A stretch of DNA of 64,000 nt from Mesaphorura yosii (taxonomy: Eukaryota > Arthropoda > Collembola > Poduromorpha > Tullbergiidae). The stretch covers positions 62,001-126,000 of the forward strand of contig WIXG01000212.1 of the NCBI GenBank assembly GCA_009869945.1. Direction: 5' to 3'. The notes beneath the pieces are model-generated. The model worked only from the letters and a program-made list of their open reading frames with translations. It made no database searches and was not told the origin of the DNA. The position numbers were made by a program, and so were the translations under genes. Of the stretch, positions 22,816 through 37,100 are shown in pieces. The number at the start of each line of letters is the position of its first letter. Position 1 is the first letter of the stretch.

Positions 22816-25800
22816 TTCGTCCAAAGTTCTGAAATTGCCGCAACAAAATGGAACGTTAATGAAAATTAATGACGATTTCCCGAATTGGCTTCGATATTTT
22901 GGTCTACAAATGGCAAATGCATTCCTAACTCCTGTGCGTTGTAACTTTCAAACTTTCGTCGCGTCGCATCAAAATCAGATTCGATTGAATTCCCTTTAGC
23001 GATTTGGTCTTGTCAAACCAGTCAAAGTCACAACCCAAAATATTTACGCACTGACACTCAAATCAGGCTCAGATTCAACGTTCGCTGGCTAACTTTTGGG
23101 TAAACTTTATTTGCGAGCATGGAACGAGCGGCCCAAAAGGGAATTTGGCGTTTGCACTTTCGGCCTCGGTCTTTCTTTTGTGATTTGGATGAAAATGAAA
23201 TGGTGCTTCTGCTTTTGAAAAATGTGCATGCATTGTGACTGAGCTCCCTTCGTTCCGTTCCGTCTCCGTGAGTCATTGTTGCATGTCATTCATGCATATT
23301 ACAACTGCAGACGACTGAGCTCAAGAGTACCGTCAAAAGATACAAAACATTTGGCCTGGCTCCCCTCAGCCGACAGGACGGGCAAAATTTAGAATATGGT
23401 TCAACATTCCATTCCATGCACCGCGCCGTAAGCGAGTGAGTTTAAGGAATCTAAATGGAAAGTGGAATTAGAATAATTCCCTGCGCTGCTGTGCAGTATG
23501 TTGAGGCTTTTGTACCATAAAATACGGCCGGCCGGTCGTGCCATCAAACTGCCAAAAATGCTGTAATGCACTTCAATACTGCCAATGCCTCAGCAAACAG
23601 CCGCATCCGTGTTGTTGTCTCTGCATTTGACACGCGACACACCACAAGAAGAGAACGAGATGTGAGATGAAATCTATCCATCCTCAAACTGCTACCGCTG
23701 CGTCGTGTTCGTGTTTCGTGTAACGGATTACTCATCAAGTCTGCCCCGTCCCGTCACGTCGCACTGAAACTGCAATTTCAGTGCAGTCTGCTTAAAAGAC
23801 TTGAGAGAAAAGCACTTAGGAGAAGAATCTCCAAGAAAAATACGGCGGGACTCCAGAGTTGACGTGCGTACGCATACGGCCGCCGCCGTGAAACGCAAGA
23901 TGCGGAAAACATATGGCCAAATGCTGGTTACAAGACAAGTAGCAAAACACTCATCATCTCTCCTGGAGAGCACACTTCAGAATTTTTCTCGCAGCGCAGC
24001 AGCCCTTTCCATCATCTTCCTATCTTAATTATCATCGGCCACATTCCTTCTTGTACTTACACTTAAATTAACGTCTAAATAAGCTTAGCTACTGCTCTCT
24101 ACGTCTATTTTTATATAATCCAAATTATGATGAGTTAAATGCACGTGCGATGCAGCAATGCGCAAGTGCAAGTGCACATGCAACTTGCTTCAGTAAAGAT
24201 CAAGAATTTGATCATTTTCTTCATAAATATGAGCACGGAATAGCAGAAGGCTTCAGGCTGCCAGCAAGAAAGGAAGGATACAAAACTGCAAGCAAACTTT
24301 GTTTAACCACAGTCACAATCCAGAATCCAGACTCTTGTCTCAGATTCCAGACTCACTTAATTACGCCATGCCAAATACGAAATACCAAAACACCAAATGC
24401 TAAGCCATACGATTCAATTAAATGCACAAGTCCAGAAGACTAAAAGTCTCCAGAGAATCGCATTCAGAGCGTCGTGCTAAAACAAAACTTTGTGTTCTGC
24501 GTGCCAAGCCAGAAGCCCTGCCGTTCCAGAATTCTAGCACTCAAACCAAACCACATGGTTTGTAATCTTCTTCGTCGTCTCGTCTCTGTTATGCAGCAGC
24601 TCATAAAAGTTTGCACTGCAATGCGCTGCTGCAGTAAATCATAAATCACCCTCCGTCACGCTCGCGTTTCCTGATGCAACTTTTTAATATGAGCCCAAAA
24701 GCAGATGAACGCCGAACGTGAACGCATTTTCATCTTGTACGCACGCTGGAATTCAAAGGGATATCGATCAAATCATTGCATGTCTGCCATTGAGAAGCGT
24801 CTGCGTCTGAAGAGTAAAGAAAGAATGCGCGTGGACTATTTATTATAAAGAATGGCAGAAACACGGAGGGGACTCCAAAGCCCCAAACACGAACGAAACA
24901 GGATCCTTGGTGCATTGTGACCGTGATCGTGACGATATTAAAAGGAGACAATCCTTTCGAGCTTCCTGGTCTATGATCTTGGAATTTATCAACGTGCGAC
25001 CAGAAACTCACACTTCATTTCGGTGTTATGCGTTTTCTTATGCAAACAAACACCAAATAAAGCGAATAGTGAACCACAACCGCAAGAACGCAAACGCGTC
25101 TCAGCTTACATCAGCTAATAAATGTCAGGAAGTGCCGGAACAGCAAGAGAAATGCAGCGAGCAAAGGAAATGCAAAAAGTGCCAGGCCGGCCCAGTAGGG
25201 ACGACGGGAATGAAGAAACGAGCTGTAAATGAGTCTCATTATTGCTGTACGTTCTGATAAGGAGAGTACGCAGATGTGGAATACGATCTCGCTCTCCCTG
25301 CGTGATGTGCACTAAATCCGTCACCGTCCTCACATTTGCACTCTCAAATCGTACTGCAGTGCGGGCAAATTTGCCAGCCCACATGTAAATAAACACGAAT
25401 AAATCTTGTACTTGAAACTTTGTAACTTTGTGCTCAAACTTTTCTGAATTGTCAGCCTTTCAGCTTAAATCGCCTGCCAGTCGATAGCAGCAACAGCGAG
25501 CTTGGAGGCTCGGGGTTAATGCTTTAAGCTGACCTTGTCGCATTTCTGTATTTCTGACTCCGGGCATGATTTTACGGGTTTTATGGACATTTGCGTACGA
25601 ATGTTGTTCAACTTGAAAGTATTTCACTTAGTTTCGTAATTATTTAACATTTTGAAACTCTTAAGCCTTTCTCGCCGTGCCGTCACCATTGGAAGCCTGT
25701 CTACTGTTGCCTGCTGTTTTATTTCTGGACCTTGGCCTGGCTTAAAATCCGCCCCGCTTAATGTGCTGAGTGCCCGGCTACGCACAAACAGCATGATGCA

Positions 25801-28408
25801 TGAAGCATGAGGGTGAACGGAATACGGAACACCGAAAAAGTGATGAATCCAAACAAAATACGTTCAAAAATCATCTCATCATCATCCCCCACGCAAAGGA
25901 GTCTAGTCTCGCCCATGATGAGATGATGATTCCCCTTTTCACTTACGCATCACTTGCCCAGTCGCGCCACGCCATGCCATATCTCATCTCATCCTGTTGC
26001 TCAAGCTATAATTAAATTGCAGATTTAATTCATTCATTTTCTCATTTAGTGCAACGTACACAAACGATCGCAATGAATTCGAACAACGCTTGCTGCTGTG
26101 CTGTTTCAATATCAATTTCACAAGATATAAATTATCATTCATTATAAATAAATAATCTCAAGTTCAAGATTCCACTTTCCACTCTAATGAACATTACACA
26201 GACTAATCTTCCCCTCTCACTGCGCTCTTCACTAACGAACCCGGGCCACAATTCTCGTCGTCGTAAACACCAAACGAAACACCGAAAAGGAGGTGCGAGG
26301 TCGAAATAACTTTTAAGTGTACACATTTTTATGTTTTGTGTCTCATTTCGTTCAGGATTCTCGGAAAGTCATCAAATTAAAATGCTTTGCTCTGAAATTC
26401 GTGAATGTGTCGTTGTCTTTTGCATTTTTTTTTACGTGAGATGAACCAGACGACACGCGTTTTGCGTATTTTCTTGGATTGTGGTTATTTTATGCCCGTC
26501 CCCAGATTGAGATTGATATTGATGGCTTTGCCTGCGGAAGGAGAAGACTCTGAATTTTATGGACTCGGCTCAATCGCTCGCGTGGTTTGTAGAAGTTGAC
26601 AAATAACAAATACTTTGGCCATTCCAGCGATTCCACCCGCAGCCGAAATAAATTTCATCTGGTTGGAATTATGAACTTCAAAGCGAATTCCAGCAACATT
26701 TTACTACCACTTTAAAGAGCCGTTTCTTCCTTATTGCGCCAGCTTCACTTACGGGATTTCGTTTCACGACCTCGCAAGGGACACATAATGCGTAATGGAA
26801 GGAGAAAGAAAGACGAAGACGCATGAAAACCGAATCAATTTTTGAACGAACTCTTGGGACATGACATCGACGCAAACAAGCAAACTCTTCTCTCAAGCAA
26901 AGCAGGGGAAGAGGCTCTTTTAGATTTACACTGCGATGCACCGCGCCAGCACACAAAGTGCGCAGAAGAAATCAGAGGTTATTAATTTAAGAAGAGAACT
27001 AAAAATATGCCTGCTTAAATGGAATCATTCACCATTCGCAGTTTTGTCACGCGCGCGGTGTCGAATGCACTCCAAATCGAATCGAGTGCAGTGAAACCTT
27101 TTATTAACTCTAGAAACAAGTTCATGATCACGCCTCGACTAGACGTGGTCTCATGAAAAAGTAATGCAGCAGAATCTCTAACCGAAACCAAATCAGTGCA
27201 TAACAATATAATTGCAATTTGCTGGCTGGAATGGACACCAAATTCAATCATCTTTCACTGAAATCGAGGAAATCGACCACTGAAACAAGCAAAATTATAT
27301 TAAATCCTGGCATTTGTAAGGAATCTGGAACCAATTACTGCCAAACGTGGGCATGCATCAGAAAAGAACGGGATATTGGAATTTGGTCATTTGGAATAGC
27401 TTAACTGACCAAATGGCAGCCACAGCCAGGAAGCCTCATAAACTGTTACTGTAACGCAACTGATTTCTAACGACTTACGACTTGGACTTACGAAAGATGC
27501 CAACGCAATGTCTGAGCCCTCCAAGCTCAAGCAAAAGCAAATCTTGGTAACTTAAATTACTCCTGCTTAACTGTGCACTGGCGTGCACTGCACGCATCTG
27601 GCGTGGCGTGGCGTGGCGTGGCGTGGCGTGGCGTGGCGTGGCGTGGCGTCGGCCGTCTGCGGTTGGGGACAACGACCAAACTTTCTTAACTTCACTTAAC
27701 TTTGACTATAAATAGAATATGTACAACTGTTGAAACTGCATTTGCCAGCCACCCTCACCTCGCCGGTCAGCGTATCTACGAGTCGGTCTGTTGGTCGGTG
27801 TTGTGCTTCGAATATGAGGCAGAAAGAAGGGTGAAAACTAATTCAACACCAGTGCCAGTGTCAATGTCACCTGCATCCAATTATGCAGGTGTTTACAGTT
27901 ACAGTTACAGCTCACCATAAATCCAATTACCAGCCAGCCTCAATCTCCGTCATTCATTGCACGAAGCATTAACTCTACTAAATGCCTAATCCGAGTGTCA
28001 CTGGAATGAGCACGCACACGCACAGGCGCAAACCAAGCATGGCATTAAGCATGGGGCATGGAAACGAGGATCAATCAAACCAAATTGCCTGTCTACTGAC
28101 TGAGAAAGAAGCATCTGATTGTGACTCACTGCACTAGCGACGGTCTGCACCATACCATAATTACAGATCAAACCAACCACAAACACGAACCAAGAATGGG
28201 AATTGAAACTAAATCTGTAGTCAGAAATGATTTTAATCAATGAATAGGAATTTTGTATCCGGATTGCAAGTTGGAGGAAGGAATCAAGGAATCAAGGAAT
28301 TTGGGTTTGGCGATTTGGAAATTGGAATTTGATTCGGCTATTAAAATCTTCTGGCTCTTCGTGCTCGTTGCTTACTGGCTCTTCTTCGTTGACACCTGAT
28401 TTAATTCA
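22816..28408. other. Gene-poor interval of about 5.6 kb
   Basis: Only short, compositionally ordinary ORFs occur here, none with a recognisable family. It includes the 5' flank of the TIA-1-like gene, a pentanucleotide array at 27600-27649, and the 3' flank of the PP1 gene. No tRNA, rRNA or transposon ends were seen. Confidence 0.5.
27600..27649. repeat. Pentanucleotide microsatellite (GCGTG)n
   Basis: About ten head-to-tail copies of GCGTG are nearly perfect. Shorter runs of the same or closely related units (CACGC, CATGC, GGCAC) recur elsewhere, for example near 2348-2402, 20405, 25969, 36140, 37465 and 60068. Confidence 0.95.
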
Positions 28409-29359
28409 TTACGGGTTCAGATTCGACTCTCGTCGCCGCTTCGCAAAATTTCTCTGAGGCTTGTTCGCCAAAACCAGGAAGGAGCACAGCAGATCTTCAT
28501 CGACACACAGCATGGCTGCTGAGTTGTCAAAATCTCCAGTGTAACTCGGAGCTGAGAACACGGTGACCAGCTGCCGCTCGGCGAAGAACTCGTAGCCGTC
28601 CTCGACAACTTCGTGTGCACGGCAGATCAGGTCAAAATCATGTTTGTTGAGGAATTTGGCAACAATTTCGGGTCCAAAAAGATAGCTGACTCCACGACCT
28701 TCATTTTCTGCCCATCGCAGCGTGTCGTTGTCTGGATCGGCCCACAGCAGGTCGCACATGACACCATGACGCGGGACTTCGGTCGGACGCTCGATGTTTC
28801 TGATTTGGTTCATCGAACGCAGGTCGGGGCTCAGCCCGCCGTGGCAGCAGAAGATCTTCTCGTCAATGACGGCGGCGATGGGCAGGCAGTTGAAGCAGTC
28901 AATGAATGTCTTCCACAGCTTGACGTTGTATCTGCGTTTGCACTCGTCGTAGAATCCGTATCGCGAGTTGACACTAGCGCATTCGTGATTCCCTCGGAGC
29001 AGGAAGAAGTTTTCTGGGTACCGGATCTTGAACGCCAGCAGAAGACAGATGACTTCTATCGACTGCTTGCCGCGATCGACGTAATCCCCCAAGAACAGGT
29101 AATTTGAGTCTGGTGGGAAGCCGCCCAACTCGAAGAGACGAAGCAGGTCCGGGTATTGGCCGTGAATATCGCCACAGATGTTAATCGGAGCCACCAGTTC
29201 GAGCAGCATTGGCTGAGACAGAAATATTTCTCGACTACGCATGCACAGCTTTCGGATCTCCGCCGCCGTCAATTCAGCGTCGGTCCCGGGTGTGGATTTG
29301 GTGACGTCCAAGAGAACTTCAATGATCTCGTCGATGTCGAACTTGTCTGCGTCGCCCAT
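28409..29359 (-). CDS. Protein phosphatase 1 catalytic subunit, intronless divergent form
   Basis: A single exon encodes 316 residues from the ATG at 29357-29359. The frame stays open seven codons further upstream but without an ATG. The metallophosphatase core is intact: GDIHGQY, GDYVDRG, RGNHE, the [11 protein letters not shown]is segment and the [15 protein letters not shown] segment supply the two-metal site of PP1, a Ser/Thr phosphatase steered by regulatory subunits. The beta12-beta13 loop reads [10 protein letters not shown] instead of APNYCGEFDN. The active-site Tyr is therefore kept, but the Cys that reacts covalently with microcystin in PP1 (Cys273) is Thr. The C-terminus is short and lacks the inhibitory TPPR phosphorylation site. 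Insects carry several intronless, male-biased PP1 genes, so a retrocopy with a germline role is plausible but not shown here. Confidence 0.93.
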   Translation of the reverse strand: MGDADKFDIDEIIEVLLDVTKSTPGTDAELTAAEIRKLCMRSREIFLSQPMLLELVAPINICGDIHGQYPDLLRLFELGGFPPDSNYLFLGDYVDRGKQSIEVICLLLAFKIRYPENFFLLRGNHECASVNSRYGFYDECKRRYNVKLWKTFIDCFNCLPIAAVIDEKIFCCHGGLSPDLRSMNQIRNIERPTEVPRHGVMCDLLWADPDNDTLRWAENEGRGVSYLFGPEIVAKFLNKHDFDLICRAHEVVEDGYEFFAERQLVTVFSAPSYTGDFDNSAAMLCVDEDLLCSFLVLANKPQRNFAKRRRESNLNP

Positions 29360-32300
29360 TTTGCGAGATGATGGGGCCAATTCGGCCTAATTTTGCGATG
29401 GGCAGGGACCCGTCAAAGGAAGGATTCTGAAGGAATTTTGTGAAACGGGCGCGGGCCATAAAATCAGCGAGCAGTGGAGCAAGATGGAATTCCGGATTCT
29501 ACCCGGAATTTTGTTTATCTTCAAATGCCCGACCTCCCCGAAAATGAGTCAGGCAGGCCCGTGGTTACCGAACACAAACAAGCACGCGCGATGCGCATCA
29601 CACAATGCAATCTAAAAACTGACTCGATGATCATCATCATCTGTCATAATGAAGAAAAATGGGATCATAAAGATCGCCATTATTAGAAGCTTCGCTCCAC
29701 TGCCTCTTCAATACTGTGCACTCCATTTCCATCTACTCCACGTTCACTTCCTTCCTCTGCGGCCAAGGTGAGGGTGAACTTCATGTTTGGCTCCCATCGC
29801 GCCATCGCGTAATAAAATCGGGGCTTGAATGAGTTGCAAGCTGCACTCCTCCCAGCGCGGAATTGATCTGACGCTTAAGTGGATTGAAAATTGAAATTAA
29901 AACTAATAGCATTCTCTTCCGAACGGATTTCTCCGGCTTGGCAGTGGCGGCATGAAGTTTAATGACACGATGACATGACAGACGACGAGACGACATGCAG
30001 TGAACATGATAAGATAAGAACAGACACCGAAATAACACACAAGCCAACAGTAAATGAGTAAATAAACAACCTCAATCTCAATCTCGTCCTTTGCGCTGTG
30101 CCGAAATGCTGATCGGATCGTGTCTTGTATAGAATTATTATGTCAGTCAAACAGTCAACATTGAGCGATTTAAATAGAAGCTTGGCCGCATAATTACTTC
30201 AGAATTATTCTAACGCGAATGCGAGTGCGATGCGTTGCCGGTCCAAAAGTAGAAAGATGCTGTATGCTGGTCTAACGCGCATAAATAAAAGGAATTTGCA
30301 CATACCGGCAAAGAAGTCAAGTCCTTGTCCTTTGTCCTTTATTGCTCCAGTTTCCAATCCAATCTTATAATCCGAACGTTACCCGTCTCCGTCGAATCAA
30401 TCACTTAATCAGTTCACTGCAAACAACACAACACGCTGAATTAGCATTAGTTTAGCTTAGCACTTTTGAAGGCACGGCCACGGCACAAATTCGTTACACA
30501 AGGCAAAGGCACACATGAAGAAGGCAAACGCGAAGGCGCTTAATGAATTAATTAATCAACTAGCCGGCTAACTGACTTATTGCTAACATTTATATTAATT
30601 AAGCGTTAAGCCTGCCGTCGGTGGTTGTGGTTTGGTTTGGTATTTGGTTGATTGATGCTTATTGCCAAATGCGAATGCCAAGTTCAAAAATTGAAGCGTA
30701 CGCGTACTTGTATGCGTATATGAAAACAAGACAAGACAACAGAACCACACCTGTTATTCAGGTGTGTCTGATTGCGTGCACAAAAAATAGTTGTTAGTCA
30801 TCCAGCAGCGCATCGCATCGCTCCTCCGCTCCGCTTTATCCTTTACTTTCCATTTCTGCTCTGCGTGTTGTGCTGCTAACTATAACCGAACTGGCCCGGC
30901 ACTGGCATTGTTGTGTGGACGAGGGAATCCTTGATGGCTGGCAAAAAATGTCCATCTACCTTTACTTTTGTATTTTGTGTATTGTACCCTCACCTTGCCA
31001 GGCTTATAATGCAGCAGACTTGGGCTTACGGCTACGGCTGGCATGGGCAACAGTTGCCAAGTTGTTAATACGAAAAGTGAAAAGGTGAAGTAAGGGCGAA
31101 GGCGAACAATTGGAGCTGCTTACTGCTTTGGATTTTGGTACAGAAACAAGGCAAGGCTTGGCATTAACTTAAAGTGCGTGCGCGGCATTTTTACTGCTCT
31201 GCTCTGCCATTTCCATTACGATTTAGGATTTACCATTTACTAATGTTTTGCTTTTGCAGTGGCAGTTTTGCACGTTTACATTTCGGCACAAAGGGCGCGG
31301 GACTGTCGACTGTGGGACTCGAAACTTGCAAACATGCAAAAAAGTTAATGTCACTTGCAGTTAGCCGCTCGTATTCCATTTCCTACGCCTATTCGTGCTG
31401 ATGACAGCGACAGCACACGCAAAGGCCCATACTCAAATAGAACTTGGTTTTGGTTTGGCGCAGCGCTCAGCAAATGCAGTCTCACTGCGAACGTGGACTA
31501 CAAATGACCTCATTTGACTCGACGGCTTGAAAGATGAGTCAACTTACAAAGTGTTGTTCCAGGACGAGGAAGCCGGGTTTCGGTGGTCTGAATTCAGTCT
31601 TCAATTTCCGTTGCAGGCTAGCGTCAGGCGAGGCAGTTGAGCGGATTTGAATCTCACTCAGTGATGCGTCTCGGAACTCTGCAATATTACACCGAATTTG
31701 GGTTAGGAAGATTTTGTTGTTGTTTCTAATGCGAGCGAGCGATGAACCGCACTGTTAAACACGATGAACACTTTCGACACGCACTCGGGGTATTAGTTGA
31801 ATCAACAACACGAAGATGAAACTAAACTAGCGACATTTGTTTTGACAGCGAATGAGCTCCGAGAACGGCAGAATGGCCAGAACATTAGCATTATGTCTGT
31901 CTGACGTGAGGAAAATGAGGACTGCAGCAAAACAGTTTGTGGATTGTGGATAAATTCACTGAATAATGCTGAATGGAGATGAGAGAAATAAAGTTCATCA
32001 TCTCACAGTCTAAAACCAACTGAAACTCCAGGCGCAAGCTGCTGAACTTGCAGATGTGCCTCAACTCGTTCATGAGAGCTTTGCCTTGGAAAAGATGAGA
32101 TCATGGCAATGCAACGGCAAATACTCGAGTCAGAGACCCCGAACCGTACACCGGGCATTGTATGGAAAAGAAAGGCTCCGTGCTCCGTAAAATGTGTAAG
32201 CAGGCTTCCCGGTCCCGGCCCGGCTCCCGGTTTTCAATCTACTCTTCCTCTACGCTTCCACGCCCGGCTTCGGCTTCCTTCTTTCATCTCTCCTGAACTG

Positions 32301-33236
32301 CATTGCATTAAACCTCAACAATGAACGAACAGCCTTTAATTCCACTTCCACTGCTCCATTCAGTTTTTTTCTCACATTTCATCATGCACAACGTGTTTTT
32401 GATTCTGAGTATTAAAAATGCGGATCAGATCAAATTCGCGGATCCTCACCTTTCTTTATTTATGCGGGTCACTGTCACTGCTGGTGGTGGGTTCAGGCAT
32501 CAGCTTCATGTCACGTATCACGGGTCAGGAATTGTAAAATGAGTTAGCCACGTTTGGCGTGGCCAAAGCCACAGCGAAAAACTGCCGGTCCAAGTTCACA
32601 AAAATTCAGGCAGTATGGAATTTACACCAAAAATTAATAGTTAACACAGTTAAAATTGTTTAAAATTAAAGCTAACTAAAACAGAAGCCTGTAAATTGAA
32701 TTGTCCAACTTGCCAGGTGTCCAAGAACCAAAATCCACATGCAAATTAAGATCGCGATGCACGACAGTTCTATGCTGGACAAATACTACTGCTGACGCTG
32801 ACCAAGCCATAAAGCAGTTCTTGCCACCTGTGAAACCGTTTATCCAATTCTTGTTTGAGCAAGAAAGCCGCTCGCTCTTGCGGAGCGCTCGAAACTAAGT
32901 GAGCAGTCCGTCTTTCTGTGTGCGGCAAATCAAAACTTTCTTTTCGGTTTCGTAATTTGTATAATCATTTGATTGTGCTTGTTTGATTCAAAATACAAGA
33001 GTGACAACTCCAAAAGTAATTGCGTGATTAATTTCTGTGTAGTCGTGTATTACTCAGATCATTTTAATTTAACTACAGTAAGATACTGAAGAAGTTTCAG
33101 TATCAATATTTTAGTCTGAAGGCTTTCCCATTCGATTCTGCCTGCTGTCTGCTGTTCCTGGTCAATTTCTTGAAATCAGTGGTTAATTAACTGATTTTGG
33201 TAATCGAAGAAGTCCCGACCGACTGTCCCATTCAAA
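29360..33236. other. Gene-poor interval between PP1-like gene and NEDD8 (divergent 5' ends)
   Basis: Both flanking genes start at this interval, so it contains two promoters and probably non-coding 5' exons. The only structured bits seen are short perfect hairpins at 30746-30766 (8 bp stem, two E-box cores) and 33082-33104 (9 bp stem). No coding exon was recognised. Confidence 0.5.
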
Positions 33237-33763
<527 letters not shown>

Positions 33764-34134
33764 TTAATCCAGTTCGACCGCTACGATTTTATACTTTCTA
33801 ATCTCAAAGTAACCAAATTTAAATGCAATGATTGTAAAAAGTGTGCAGTATGCATTGTAAGAAGAGTGTTTGTGGATTTCAATCACATAAGGAATTAAAT
33901 AAAATGCTGATTTAAATTATTTCGCAATACACTCGATTCGATCTCGTAATTATGGTTTACTTATCCTGTCAATCATGATCAGCAATTAGCAATTGGCGTT
34001 TAGATTAATTTACAAATAGAAGATTTCACAATTAATTTTTGACATACATTAAATCAATCACGCATTAATTAATTTCAACCGAGACATAACATTCGCATTA
34101 GCCAATTAGCCATTAACTTTGGACAGGAGTACAT
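33764..34134. other. Short convergent intergenic region between NEDD8 and OLA1
   Basis: It holds the NEDD8 3' UTR with its poly(A) signal (33898-33903) and the OLA1 3' UTR on the other strand. It is AT-rich, with nothing else visible. Confidence 0.6.
33898..33903 (+). promoter_or_regulatory. Poly(A) signal AATAAA for NEDD8
   Basis: A canonical hexamer 135 bases after the NEDD8 stop codon, in an AT-rich 3' UTR. Confidence 0.65.
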
Positions 34135-37100
34135 TTATTTCTTCTTCTGATCTTTAATTCCTGCGCCAGCGTTGAATTTGAAGAAAATTATGTCCCCATC
34201 CTCAACTACGTAATTTCGGCCCTGTTGGCGGTACTTCCCTGCAGCCTACAAAGTAAAATTAAAAGTTTATGCGAGTGAATGCGATTCACAGAAGAGGAGA
34301 TGAATAAAAGTTTGAAGAGAACTTGGTTCACCCAACCGCCGAGCGGAGGAGCGCAAATGAGCTGGCTCGAGCTTCGACCGGCTACACCGACTTACTTTGC
34401 AATTCGCTTCGGAGCCTTCTTCTTTAAAGTCGTCGAATTTCATGACTTCTGCCATTATGAAGCCTTTCTCGAAGTCGGTGTGGATCTTGCCAGCTGCCTG
34501 GGGCGCCTTTGTTCCTTTCTGAAACGAGTAAGCATAATTTCATTCTTTTATCAGTTGTCACTGATTTACGGTGTATCGCAGCATTTGGATTGGGATTTGG
34601 GGCCAAATATGAGATAGGCCAGGCTCAAAGTCTCAAAAAACAGAAACTCCATTGAATAAATCAGACAAATGCTTACACAAGAAGGGCTGAGTTGACTTGA
34701 GGAGGATGAATAAATAACTCGAATAATATTTTCCATGTCGATTGTCGACTATATTGCGGTACCTTGCTGCTGCCCGTGCGGAGTACACCATAATTTGGCC
34801 GTACGTTATCATTTGCGTTGATCTCTCATTTCAACAGCCTATTCAACTCATCGCAGCGCGGCGAGGCTCGTGTATCGCATTTCTTATTTTTTATTCGCAA
34901 CTCCCGAATTCTTTTCGGCCGGTCATTTATCCCCGAAATCGAAATCGGCCTCCGAATCGAGGAAGACGAAATTCCCTGTCGAAATGTGGACAATGAGTCC
35001 AGCTCGGCTCTCATTTTTGCTCGCACGGGCTAATTAAAGAGTGCCGGCATGCAATTATCTTTAATACGGCGGGTGCAGAAAGAAAAGCCCGCATTTTTAA
35101 AATAAATTCGTGAATTCTGGTAGTTTAACGTAATTAAGTGCGTGAATAAAATATTAGCGGCATCTTCTGCTTCGCCAAGACTCAGTTTTTTTGTAGCCGC
35201 GTAGTCTTGGACTTCGCCGCAGCGCATTTGATAAATTGCCATTGCCCACAATGTCACCGTCGGGGCTTTGCTGAAGCCTGTGATTATGCACCGAGCACGG
35301 TGCACAGGAAAATACGGCTCGAGAGAGAAAAACGCATCGATCAACAAAAATACTTGAAAATTGTTCTATTTTTGAGAAATATTTAATTTCCAGAGCCGAA
35401 CAGGGACCAAGATTCAGGAATCCATACCCGGCGTAAGTATTTATTAATGAGATGGCTTCGGAATGATATCAGCCGGTCGTCGCTGCGTTGTAGCCAGGCC
35501 AGGCTGGGCCAGGCGCCATTGCGAGCCAAGCCAGTTAGGGAAAGGGACGGACAAGTTGTTATTATTAACATTTATTCCATTCCTGTACTGCACTGCCGTG
35601 TTATTATAACCACATTAAGACAACTAAATTACACCAATTTTTCAATTGAAATGGAAATAAAAAGAAGTATTCAATTCCAATGGCAGAATGAACGAAGGCC
35701 CTTCACTGCAGTGCAGTACAATACAAATTATCATTATCATCTTTAAGGGTTCTCATGTCAAAGCAAAGCGTAGCGCCGTAGCACGCCCGATCTCTTTCTT
35801 GTTCTCGAAATAAATGACGATTCACTATTTCTTAATGATCTGCTCACCTGTATCGTCCAAGCCTTGACTTCGTCGGGACCGGCGGTGAAAAAGTATTGCA
35901 GCTGGAGGGCTTTGTACCCCTGCAGAATGATTTTGTCCAACGCACTGTGGGAAGGGGCAGAAGAATAAAAACAAAATTACGCATTCAGCATTCTAATTTC
36001 TAATTACTTAATGCATTAATTAAGCAGCAGGCAGCAGACACTTCATTAATGTTATTAACGTCATTGTCAATGTGCTGGTCAATTAAATTCAAATTCTTAC
36101 GCTTACACGGCCGTCAAACATGAATTCTTAATTCAGCATGGCATGGCGTGGCGTGGCGAATGAATTAAAGCAATAAAAATGGCTGCTTACTCCTTGCAGC
36201 TCAGCAGACCGAATCGACTCTTGACTTTTGATCAGATTAAAGCGTTAATCCATGCCATAAAGCCTTAATCTCACAAAGGCATCTGACTGGAATGAATTCG
36301 AGCGCCTGGATTGGCTGAGCAAGAATGCAGTTGTAGCCGTAGCGTACAACATTAAAGCTCAGCGAGCAGTCGAGCAGCAGCAAAGCTCAATGCACAAAGC
36401 AGAAGGGCACAATTAAAAGAGAGAGATCATTAAACTGAAGATTACGTCCCACTTGCGTAGCCTCAACTTTTTAAAACCTGCAATTACTCTTGGCATCCAC
36501 ATCGAGACTCTCACATACATTCATTTTATGCTGCCCCCATTTTACCATTTTTGAATGAAAATGTTATTTTAATTCAATCACGTACGCCACAAAGACAAAA
36601 TCTCAGTACTCAGTAAGGGCATGGCATGGATTCAGAATGCAAATGCGGAGCGAATCGAGGTAGTACCAAAAATTGAATTGATTGAACTCAGAATTAATAA
36701 CATGGCTGCAGCTACGCGAATCTCATCACAAATTGCAAATTGCTGAGATGAACTTTCTATGCAGGCAAGAATTCAGATGGCTTGGGCGAAATAAAATTAT
36801 GATTTTATGATGCAAATGCAGACTGGCCGATTCAAATCAAGATTCGAGAGGCTCTGCATCATTCGATTCGTGAAGGGTCGCGTCAGCACAGCCGTGAAAC
36901 GGCACGGAGTCGATGTCGAGTCTCGAGTCAAATATCGAGGCAGGAAAACGGAACAAGAGCTCTCGTCCGATTGTAATGTTTTTGTGAGGTAATAACACGA
37001 GAAAAAATAATGTGACTCTAAATTATACGTTGCGTGAAAAGTCGAAAAGTGAGTTACGTTACGCGTAGCGTAGCCAAGCTTCTTAAATTGCCATTGCCAG

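Noticed and set aside
5239..23338. An identical 16-base string (AAGAGTACCGTCAAAA) occurs near 5239 and 23323.
   Set aside because: About half of such an exact repeat is expected by chance in 64 kb, and the flanks do not align.
33082..33104. Perfect 9-bp hairpin upstream of NEDD8; a similar 8-bp hairpin at 30746-30766.
   Set aside because: Both are too short for a microRNA precursor and of a size expected by chance.
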